A stretch of DNA of 64,000 bases, taken from positions 558,001-622,000 of the forward strand of contig CAWDQE010000019.1 of assembly GCA_963804375.1 (NCBI GenBank), read 5' to 3'. The stretch comes from JANXQG01 sp963804375 (GTDB lineage: Bacteria > Planctomycetota > Planctomycetia > Pirellulales > Thermoguttaceae). Numbering within the stretch: position 1 is the stretch's first letter; each line of letters begins with the position of its first letter. This document shows, piece by piece, positions 46,434 through 53,799 of the stretch. The position numbers and the translations under genes were made by a program. The notes beneath the pieces were generated by a model, which worked only from the letters and a program-made list of their open reading frames with translations, made no database searches and was not told where the DNA came from.

Positions 46434-47723
46434 ATGGGGCAACGAGAAAGCAGCGAAATCCGGGCCGTTGCCCTGCCAGATAGCGGTGGCGTCACTGCGG
46501 TGGCCGTCCCGACCCGCGAGGCAGTCTTCGCCGTCATCGCGGGGTTCCTGGGCTGGACGCTCGACGCATTCGACTTCTTTCTCGTGGTCATCGCCTTGCC
46601 GGCCATCGCCAAGGATTTTGGCGTGTCGGAGCCCGAAATTGCTTTCTCGTTGACGCTTACGCTCATGTTTCGGCCCGTCGGGGCCTTCGTCTTCGGCCTG
46701 CTCGCCAACCGCTACGGACGCCGCATTCCCATGATGATCGACCTGGTGTTCTATTCGGTGGTCGAGGTCGCTACGGCGTTCTCGCCCAATGTGACCGTTT
46801 TTTTCATCTTGCGGGCGCTGTTCGGCATCGGTATGGGCGGCGAGTGGGGCGTGGGCACGTCGCTGGTCATGGAAAAAGTGCCCGCCCGCTGGCGCGGCGT
46901 ACTGAGCGGATTGCTGCAGGAAGGCTACGCAGCCGGCTACCTGCTCTCGGCCGTGGCCGCATGGTTCATGCTCGACCGTTTCGGTTGGCGCGTGATGTTT
47001 CTGCTCGGCGGTTTGCCGGCGTTCTTGACGCTGCTGATCCGTTTCGGCATCAAGGAGTCGGAGATCTGGCGGCGCACCAAGGCGGAGAATTGGTCACACT
47101 TGGGCCGCACTCTCCGCTCGCACTGGAAGATTTGGCTCTATCTCACGCTGCTCATGGCAGCGATGAACTTCGCTTCACACGGCACGCAGGACATGTTTCC
47201 TACGTTCATGAAGCAATTCCGTGGCATGGACGCCCGCTCCTATTCGCAGGTGGTGATGCTGATGATGACCGGGGCGATCGTCGGCGGGGTGGCTTTCGGG
47301 CTGGCGTCCGATCGTCTTGGGCGGCGTGCAATGATGATCGTGGCCTTCCTCGGTGCCCTGGCCGTGACGCCGCTGTGGGCGTTCTCTTCCGGCATGACTT
47401 CGATCATCACGGGCGCGGTGGTGATGCAGTTCATGGTACAGGGGGCGTGGGGCATCATCCCCGCGCATATCAACGAACTGTCGCCGGACCGGGTGCGCGG
47501 CTTTCTGCCCGGCTTCGCCTACCAGTGCGGGAACTTCATCGCCGCTTCGATTGCCATCGTGCAGTCCACACTGGCCAAGCAATACCCTTATTCCTACGTC
47601 ATGGCCACGAGTGCCGCGACGATCTTCCTCCTTGCCATCGTGGCAACCGCGTTGGGCCGCGAGCGGCACGGTGTGGTCTTCGGCGGCGGCAACAGTGAGA
47701 ATCCCCCGCTGTTGGAGGAATAG
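46434..47723 (+). CDS. MFS transporter (aromatic acid / sialate-lactate symporter type)
   Basis: From Met 46434 (MGQRESSEIRAVALPDSGGV, GAAGGGA upstream) the ~429-residue protein has 12 predicted helices. The first carries FLGWTLDAFDFFLVVIALPA. The loop 2-3 signature is GLLANRYGRRIPMM and the second-half counterpart GLASDRLGRRAMMI. ALFGIGMGGEWGVGTSLVME and RWRGVLSGLLQEGYAAGYLL are typical of the metabolite:H+ symporter group (aromatic acid, sialic acid, lactate). The substrate cannot be fixed from sequence. The 46167-46433 gap before it holds nothing clear. It is ~270 bp from the ABC operon and probably has its own promoter. Confidence 0.88.
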   Translation: MGQRESSEIRAVALPDSGGVTAVAVPTREAVFAVIAGFLGWTLDAFDFFLVVIALPAIAKDFGVSEPEIAFSLTLTLMFRPVGAFVFGLLANRYGRRIPMMIDLVFYSVVEVATAFSPNVTVFFILRALFGIGMGGEWGVGTSLVMEKVPARWRGVLSGLLQEGYAAGYLLSAVAAWFMLDRFGWRVMFLLGGLPAFLTLLIRFGIKESEIWRRTKAENWSHLGRTLRSHWKIWLYLTLLMAAMNFASHGTQDMFPTFMKQFRGMDARSYSQVVMLMMTGAIVGGVAFGLASDRLGRRAMMIVAFLGALAVTPLWAFSSGMTSIITGAVVMQFMVQGAWGIIPAHINELSPDRVRGFLPGFAYQCGNFIAASIAIVQSTLAKQYPYSYVMATSAATIFLLAIVATALGRERHGVVFGGGNSENPPLLEE

Positions 47724-47749
47724 AGTTTTGCTGTCGTCAGCAGTCGCCG

Positions 47750-47905
47750 TTCAATCCTATTTCCGGAAATAGAATCCGCTTGGCAGAGATCCATTTTCAA
47801 GGGCTAACAAAGGCGTCCTTGGCGGCATTCGCGACACGACGCCGGATGGCAAGCGCAGGGCGCCGGCGAAAGGCACGTCGAATGCTCCGAAGCCTATGCA
47901 GGCAT
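47750..47905. repeat. Dispersed repeat, copy 2 (palindrome ctatttccggaaatag)
   Basis: The perfect 16-bp palindrome is at 47757-47772, and the following ~130 bp align with copy 1 at 16961-17110, with several indels. It begins ~30 bp after the MFS gene stop. From 47906 to 48188 no gene or clear structure is supported. Confidence 0.75.
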
Positions 47906-48188
47906 GGCCGACGCCGCGATACCGTTCGATGCGACACCAAGAAGCGCTATAGATTGCTGCACGCGTCGTAGCGCGCGATCGACTGGATGCGGCACGAACT
48001 CAGCCTGGACGAGACCTTCCCCAAGGCCGCTGGAGGGCCCTGTGATCGCCCGAGTGCCTGGGACCCGAGGCCGGATGTCAAGAAAAGCTGGGCCACTTAT
48101 AGGCCAATGCACCATGAAAGAGGCATCCTGGATTGGCTATTATGGGGGCGTGGGGTGTATTTCCTTGCCTGTTGAGGAGTGCCCCCCA

Positions 48189-48301
48189 CGAATGTCACTA
48201 GCTTAAGGCAGGCGACCACAGCGAATCGTAGCAGCGATGGCGTGCCACCACAAGCCGTTGTGGGCTGGCCGAAGGCTTCACGCTTAAGCTAGTGACATTC
48301 G
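48189..48301. repeat. 113-bp element with 19-bp perfect terminal inverted repeats
   Basis: The arms cgaatgtcactagcttaag (48189-48207) and its exact complement (48283-48301) enclose 75 bp that contain a small inner hairpin (ccacaa...ttgtgg). Size, termini and absence of coding suggest a MITE or the joined ends of a deleted insertion sequence. From 48302 to 48611 there is only repeat-like sequence (aatctcagatct runs). Confidence 0.75.
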
Positions 48302-48611
48302 AGTGCCCCACCGCCGCAGGCAAAGATCGTTTGGTTCTTTGGCTATACGGGCTACCCGATCGAAGCTCGGACAAGCCAGGATACCCGCCTACAGGTCGCG
48401 GCAGCCAAATAAGCCTTCAGCACTCGACTGTCCGTGGTCAATCGTCAAATCTCAAATCTCAGATCTGAAATCTCAGATCCATTTCTTCCGCCGCCAGACG
48501 CCGAGTCCGACAACCAGCGCCGCGACTGGCAGTCCGCTCACCGTTTTTCGTAGTCAGACGTGCTATATTGTAATGGAGCCGTTAATTCTTGGCGGAAAGC
48601 GAGGCGTCCAA

Positions 48612-50390
48612 ATGGGGCGAAGATCAAGGAAGAAGAGTCAGACAGACCGCTCGGGCATCCAGTTCGGATCGGACGGCGGCGCAGCCCCTCTCCCGGAGGG
48701 AGAGGGAAGCCAAGCGGCCCCCAACCGCGCAACCGGCTCGCCGCGGGACCCATCGAGCGGCAAGCTGCGACGCTTTCGCGGATGGCGCGGTTGGCTGCTG
48801 CGATTGACGCTTTGCGTCCTCTCCCCAATCCTCTTCCTCGGCCTTTTGGAAGTCGGATTGCGCTTGGCGGGCTATGGTTATCCCACGGGATTCTTCCTTG
48901 GCCCCGATGCCGGCGGCGCCTGCACGATTAACTACCGCTTCGGCTGGCGGTTCTTTCCGCCGAGGGTCGCTCGCGCCCCGCATCCATGCCTTCTCGTCGC
49001 CAAGCCCCCTGGAAGGGTCCGCATCTTCATCCTCGGGAGTTCCGCTGCCATGGGCACGCCCGACCCGTCGTTCAGCTTTGGCCGGATCCTCGACGTTATG
49101 CTCCGCGAGAAGTATCCAGGCGTGCAGTTCGAGGTCGTCAATGGGGCCATGACGGCGATCAACTCGCACGTGACCGTGGAGATCGCCCGTGACTGCGCGG
49201 CCCGCGAACCGGACCTTTTCGTCGTCTACATGGGAAACAACGAGGTCATCGGTCCCTTCGGTCCGGGAACCGTTTTCCAGCGGTGGTCGCCCAGCCCGTG
49301 GGCGATTCGGGCTAATCTCTGGGTAAAGTCGATGCGGTTCGGGCAGTTGCTTGGCGATGCTGCGGCTTACTTCCAAGGCAGCCCGGGCACTCCGGGGCAT
49401 TGGCGCGGCATGGAGATGTTCCTCAACAACCCCGTAACGGCCGATGATCCGCGATTGACAGCCGTCTACGACAACTACCGGCGGAACCTGATCGAGATCT
49501 GCGGCATCGCCCGGCGTGCGGGTGCCGCGGTTGTTCTTTCGACCGTGGCCGTGAACCTGCGAGATTGTCCGCCGCTGGCTTCGCTGCACCGGCCGGGGCT
49601 GGCTGCCGAGGACCTGGCGCAATGGGAGTCGATTTACAAGGCGGGCGGCGAGTTGGAAGCCAAGGGCCGCTGGCATGAGGCAGCCCGACAATACGAGGCG
49701 GCGGCGAAGATCGACAACTGCTTCGCGGAACTGCAATTCTGTATTGGCCAATGTCTGATGAAGGCCGGCCGCTGGGAAGAGGCGCGGGATTGCTTCGAGC
49801 TGGCCCGCGATTTGGACGTCCTGCGGTTCCGCGCCGACTCCCGCATCAATGCGATCATCCGTGAGGTGGCCGGCGAGCAAGAGGCCCGCGGGGTGCGTTT
49901 TGCCGATGCCCAGCGGAGTATGGCTCTCGGCGATGCGGACCACAAAGGCATTTTGGGCGGGGACCTCTTCTATGAGCACGTCCATTTGACTTTCGCTGGA
50001 AACTACTGGCTCGCCAGAGCGGTTTTCGACCAGGTCTGCGCGGCCTTGCCGCAACTGGCCGCTGCGGGCAAGCAGGGTCAAATCCCCGGCGAAATCCCCT
50101 CGCGGCAGCGCTGCGCGGAACTGCTGGCACGGACCCCCTGGGACGAGTACGAGTCGGCCGAGATCATGGTGGATATGACGTCCGGGAAACCGTTCGCCGA
50201 TCAACTCGGCCACGGCTTCCGCCAGGCCGCAGCGCGTCAGCGAAGGGACGACCTTGGCCGGCAGGCATTGACGCCGCGGGCCTTGCAGGCGGCCTGGAAG
50301 ACCTACGAAACGGCAATCGCCAATGCGCCTGACGACTGGGACTTGCACCAGCACTTCGGTAAACTGGCGCGTGCAGTGCGGCCGGCCTGA
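48612..50390 (+). CDS. SGNH/GDSL-type hydrolase with membrane anchor and TPRs (5' part)
   Basis: From Met 48612 (MGRRSRKKSQTDRSG) the protein has a disordered N-terminus, one helix (LRLTLCVLSPILFLGLLEVG), then an SGNH fold. Block I is RIFILGSSAAMGTPDPSFSF (catalytic Ser after GS), block III VYMGNNEVIGPFG (Asn), and the late block DLFYEHVHLTFAGNYWLARA (His). TPR-like helices sit between them. The frame ends at RAVRPA (50390), but the neighbouring frame continues GRPDAAVEHYRIAIEKLPQD into a TPR array. A one-base shift near 50375 therefore probably splits one ~900-residue protein. Likely an outer-face esterase or acetyl-transfer-related enzyme. Upstream in-frame starts at 48303 and 48573 run through repeats and are not preferred. 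Confidence 0.78.
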   Translation: MGRRSRKKSQTDRSGIQFGSDGGAAPLPEGEGSQAAPNRATGSPRDPSSGKLRRFRGWRGWLLRLTLCVLSPILFLGLLEVGLRLAGYGYPTGFFLGPDAGGACTINYRFGWRFFPPRVARAPHPCLLVAKPPGRVRIFILGSSAAMGTPDPSFSFGRILDVMLREKYPGVQFEVVNGAMTAINSHVTVEIARDCAAREPDLFVVYMGNNEVIGPFGPGTVFQRWSPSPWAIRANLWVKSMRFGQLLGDAAAYFQGSPGTPGHWRGMEMFLNNPVTADDPRLTAVYDNYRRNLIEICGIARRAGAAVVLSTVAVNLRDCPPLASLHRPGLAAEDLAQWESIYKAGGELEAKGRWHEAARQYEAAAKIDNCFAELQFCIGQCLMKAGRWEEARDCFELARDLDVLRFRADSRINAIIREVAGEQEARGVRFADAQRSMALGDADHKGILGGDLFYEHVHLTFAGNYWLARAVFDQVCAALPQLAAAGKQGQIPGEIPSRQRCAELLARTPWDEYESAEIMVDMTSGKPFADQLGHGFRQAAARQRRDDLGRQALTPRALQAAWKTYETAIANAPDDWDLHQHFGKLARAVRPA

Positions 50391-51330
50391 CGCGGCCGTC
50401 GAGCACTATCGCATCGCAATCGAAAAGCTGCCCCAGGATGCTTCGCTGCACCGCGACCTTGGCAATGCCCTGGCCGCCCACGGAGACGTCGATGAGGCCA
50501 TCGCCCAGTACCAGAGGGCCCTGGCAATCGAGCCCGATTACGCCGAAGCCCACAATAACCTCGCGCTTGTCTTGGCCGCCTGCGGTCGGGTCGACGAGGC
50601 CCTCGCCCACTACCGGAAGGCCCTCGATATCGAGCCCGACTACGCGCAAGCCTACGTCAACCTCGGTCTTCTCCTGGCCAACCGCGGACAGGTCGATGAG
50701 GCCGTCGCCCAGTACAAAAAGGCCCTGGGCATCAAGCCCGACTTCGCCGAAGCCCACATCAACTTCGGCGCTCTGCTGGCCGGCCGCGGGCAGGTCGATG
50801 AGGCCATCGCCCACTATCGGAAGGCCCTGGAGAGCAAGCCCGACTTGGCCGAAGTCCACTTCAATCTCGGTCTTGCTCTGGTCGGCCGCGGGCAGGTCGA
50901 TGAGGCCATCGCCCACTACCGGAAGGCCGCGGAAATCAAGCCCGACTTTGCAAAAGCCCACTACAACCTGGCTGTTGTGCTGGCCGGCCGAGGGCGAGGC
51001 GACGAGGCCCTCGCGCATTTTCAGAAAGAGCTGGAGATCAATCCTCAGTTTGCGGAAGCCCACAACGACCTCGGTCTTCTCCTAGCCGGCCGCGGACGAG
51101 GCGACGAGGCCATCGCGCATTACCGGAAAGCCCTGCAAATCAAGCCCGACTATGCGGAAGCCCACAACAACATCGGTGTCGTTCTAGCCAACCGCGGACA
51201 GGTCGAAGAGGCCATCCTCTATTTTCAGAAGGCCCTGGACATCAAGCCCGACGATGCCGCCATTCGCCGCAACCTTGCAGGCGCACGATCCGAGCGGGAA
51301 CGAAGACACGCATCGCCAGATCCGCGTTAG
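50323..51330 (+). CDS. TPR-repeat protein, probably the 3' part of the SGNH/TPR gene
   Basis: About eight near-identical 34-residue TPRs (for example GRGQVDEAIAHYRKALESKP then DLAEVHFNLGLALV) make up this ORF, ending at RHASPDPR. The real coding similarity begins at GRPDAAVEHYRIAIEKL, about 50 bp inside the ORF; the preceding residues are out of frame with the upstream gene. It overlaps the SGNH gene end by 67 bp in another frame, consistent with a frameshift rather than two genes. TPR arrays act in protein-protein contact. Confidence 0.75.
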   Translation: MRLTTGTCTSTSVNWRVQCGRPDAAVEHYRIAIEKLPQDASLHRDLGNALAAHGDVDEAIAQYQRALAIEPDYAEAHNNLALVLAACGRVDEALAHYRKALDIEPDYAQAYVNLGLLLANRGQVDEAVAQYKKALGIKPDFAEAHINFGALLAGRGQVDEAIAHYRKALESKPDLAEVHFNLGLALVGRGQVDEAIAHYRKAAEIKPDFAKAHYNLAVVLAGRGRGDEALAHFQKELEINPQFAEAHNDLGLLLAGRGRGDEAIAHYRKALQIKPDYAEAHNNIGVVLANRGQVEEAILYFQKALDIKPDDAAIRRNLAGARSERERRHASPDPR

Positions 51331-51900
51331 CTTGCGCCACTACGGGCGCGCGCCCGAGAGCGTCTCTCGCCCCCGCCGGGCTGCCCTCGCCCGCGATCTA
51401 GCCAAGCGACCTCCTGCACCATCCGCCAAGGAGGTCGCGTCTGTTTCGTTCACCACATTAGCTATGCAACTCTTTAGTGCTTGTGGGGTGGCGTGTGGTC
51501 CGCGACCCTCAATTATAGCAGCCTCATCGCTTGGTCCTCCGAATGTCGCTGGTTGAATCGAACCCACGCATTCAGCCTACCACGCGCCACAAGGCTGTCG
51601 ATTTATTGACGGTTACCCTGCTTGCCATGTTCATCGTTCTCTCCCCCACTAGGCGATTCCATGCGCACCGCGGTATCAGATGCACGCGCATCCTGTTGAG
51701 CTGTAAAGGTTTGCGCGGCGCATAATGGCCTGCAAATTAGCACCGACAATTGACAACGAGAGCCAGAACTTCACGAACAAATCGAAAATGGGCACCAGCT
51801 ATGCGCAGAAGTACCGCGCTGCGCGGGACCGGCGGGTTTACGTGCAGGTTCCACATGATGCCAGTGGCGGCGGAATCAAGATGTCGCAGCGGCCAGAAAC
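51331..51900. other. Intergenic region, 0.57 kb
   Basis: No gene or clear repeat is supported between the TPR gene and the integrase remnant. Small ORFs on both strands lack family features. Confidence 0.4.
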
Positions 51901-52473
51901 TTAGCCATTTCTCAACCAGAAAGGCGGGGGACCCGTCGGATCCACTTTGTACAACTGATCACAAACGATGGCGAAAAACCGGCAGACTCGTTTCCCCGAT
52001 CGCATATTCTCACGCGGTTGACTGATACCGGTTTGTTCAAATACCTTAGCGAGAAGCCCACCTACGCGAGCCTTCTCGCTGATCGGGGTCCGGAAAACCT
52101 GTTCTAAGATCGGAACACTGCTGCGAACCTGCTTTGGCGTGTTTCCTATCAGTTCTTTCAAATCTCGCGCTTGGCAACCAAGCTGACCCTTAGGGGCATC
52201 AGGCTTGAGAAATGATCGGAGGATCGCTTGGGCCTTTGGGCCGATGGCTACCTGGTCCACCAGCACGCCGCCAGTTACCCCCGGAGTTGTACCGGCCATC
52301 GTAGGCGACACGGGTGAGCTTCCGTTGGCCAGCCATTCCGCGACGATTCGTCGGTACTTCTCCCTGCTTTCTTCCGATCCGTGTTTTCCCAGGTAAATCC
52401 GATGGCCATTCAACTGAACCAACGCCTGCCCGCTCCCTTTGTGAAGACGGTATTTGGGAACTCTAACAGACAT
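51901..52473 (-). pseudogene. Remnant of a planctomycete tyrosine recombinase (phage-type integrase)
   Basis: From Met 52473 the sequence MSVRVPKYRLHKGSGQALVQ, LNGHRIYLGKHGSEESREKY and RRIVAEWLANG is the N-terminal arm-binding part of planctomycete phage-type integrases. It then jumps to IGPKAQAILRSFLKPDAPKG, a segment that in intact proteins lies within the catalytic domain. No R-H-R-Y active site remains, so an internal deletion has killed it. It sits 120 bp from the 3' end of tRNA-Ala on the same strand, the usual place for an integrase whose element entered at the tRNA. Confidence 0.65.
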
Positions 52474-52593
52474 GGGCAGTGCTCCTTGAGGTCGAGAAAG
52501 GGGTAGGACTACCCTTTTCTCACAACCTTCAAGCCGCACTGCCCAACGCAGGCAGGTATCCTAAATCCAGGATTCGGCAATACTTACGTCAAG

Positions 52594-52666
52594 TGGAGAC
52601 GACCGGGGTCGAACCGGCAACCCCTAGCTTGCAAAGCTAGTGCTCTCCCAATTGAGCTACGTCCCC
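52594..52666 (-). tRNA. tRNA-Ala (anticodon TGC)
   Basis: The minus strand folds into a full cloverleaf. The acceptor stem is ggggacg/cgtctcc, the D-arm contains agctcaattgggagagc, the anticodon stem-loop is ctagc-tttgcaa-gctag with TGC, and the T-arm contains ccggttcgaccccgg. CCA is not encoded. The discriminator base is A. Confidence 0.96.
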
Positions 52667-52915
52667 TTCGGAATCTCATTCAAGACCCATCTTACTCTGC
52701 CTCTCCGAAGGCGCGAAGGGCAGTACGAATAACAGAATTCATGTCGCTTGCCTGAAAGAGACAAGTCAACGGAATCAATTCTCTTTTACAAAAGCCGCGG
52801 AGGCAACCTTCTGGCGACGTGGTTGCGTGCCGGCCAGCGCCGCGTTAGGATTACCAGCAAGTGGGGACGGGCCGAGCGGCTTGCGACCCCAAATCCGGTC
52901 TTGAGGTGCCTTGCT

Positions 52916-53677
52916 ATGGTCGATGAGCCGTTTCCCAACGCTCCGGGCGATCCCGATCCCGGCGGACTTTCGTATTTTCAGAACTTCCAGCATACCCCCG
53001 TTGGCGCCCGAGTGCCGGAAAAAGTCGGCCGCGGCGTGTTCGCGACCGCCTTGATGGTCCTCCAGACCAATGAACTTTTCGTGCTTGACTTGCTTTCCAT
53101 GACCTCCCAGCCGCAACAAGTTGTCGGGCGGATCATTATGACGGCCAACAGCTTCTCCCAATTCCTGGCGGCACTGCGGCTGAACGTCAAGCACTACGAA
53201 AGCGAAATCGGACCGCTGAAGCCCCGCTTTACTCCGCCGCACACAAGCTCCCACCCACCGCCGGGCGATCGCGGGCCGGGCGGCATCGCAGCGGACGACG
53301 CTGGCGGTGGCGGGCACCATGGACCCATCGTCGGCGGTGAGGCAGGTTCTTCGGGCGGCCCATCGCCACATTCCGGCGGTGGCGCCATGCCGGAAACGCC
53401 GCACGGCCATTCCACGTCGTCGCCCCCGGGGCCGATCACCGAACTTTATGAGCAAGTGCGGTTCCCCGAAGATCTGCTCGGCGGCGCATTTGCCAACGCC
53501 GTGATGATCCGGCACACACCCGAGGAGTTCTGCTTCGACTTCATCAGCAGCCTTTATCCTCGACCGATCGTGGTCAGCCGCGTGTTCACGGCCGCCGGAC
53601 GGGTACCGTCGTTCATTGACGCGATGGCCGGATCGTTGGAAAGGTACGAGGCCGGCGGCGGAGGGCCGCCGCCGTAG
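52916..53677 (+). CDS. Tandem DUF3467 protein
   Basis: From Met 52916 (MVDEPFPNAPGDPDPGGLSY, GAGGTG upstream) the 253-residue protein contains two DUF3467-like units. The first is EKVGRGVFATALMVLQTNEL, FVLDLLSMTSQPQQVVGRI; the second is FPEDLLGGAFANAVMIRHTP, EEFCFDFISSLYPRPIVVSR. A Gly/His/Pro-rich linker of ~70 residues (GGGGHHGPIVGGEAG) joins them. DUF3467 proteins are small, single-domain and common in planctomycetes; role unknown. Both units keep the F(A)NA...FCFDF-type core, so both may fold. Longer reading from 52748 adds unlikely sequence. Confidence 0.82.
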   Translation: MVDEPFPNAPGDPDPGGLSYFQNFQHTPVGARVPEKVGRGVFATALMVLQTNELFVLDLLSMTSQPQQVVGRIIMTANSFSQFLAALRLNVKHYESEIGPLKPRFTPPHTSSHPPPGDRGPGGIAADDAGGGGHHGPIVGGEAGSSGGPSPHSGGGAMPETPHGHSTSSPPGPITELYEQVRFPEDLLGGAFANAVMIRHTPEEFCFDFISSLYPRPIVVSRVFTAAGRVPSFIDAMAGSLERYEAGGGGPPP

Positions 53678-53799
53678 ATCCCGCCGACCGCTGCGCGGTA
53701 CCCGGGTGCCCGGACTGGGACTAATGTGCTCAAGCCATGTGAAGAACACCACGCCGCTCACGGGGGCGACGCACAATAGTCCCTTCCGGCAGAAGGGAC

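Noticed and set aside
48303..48611. Upstream in-frame extension of the SGNH gene
   Set aside because: It runs through repeat sequence giving SQISDLKSQI-type translation, and starts beside the 19-bp inverted repeat; the Met at 48612 is more natural.
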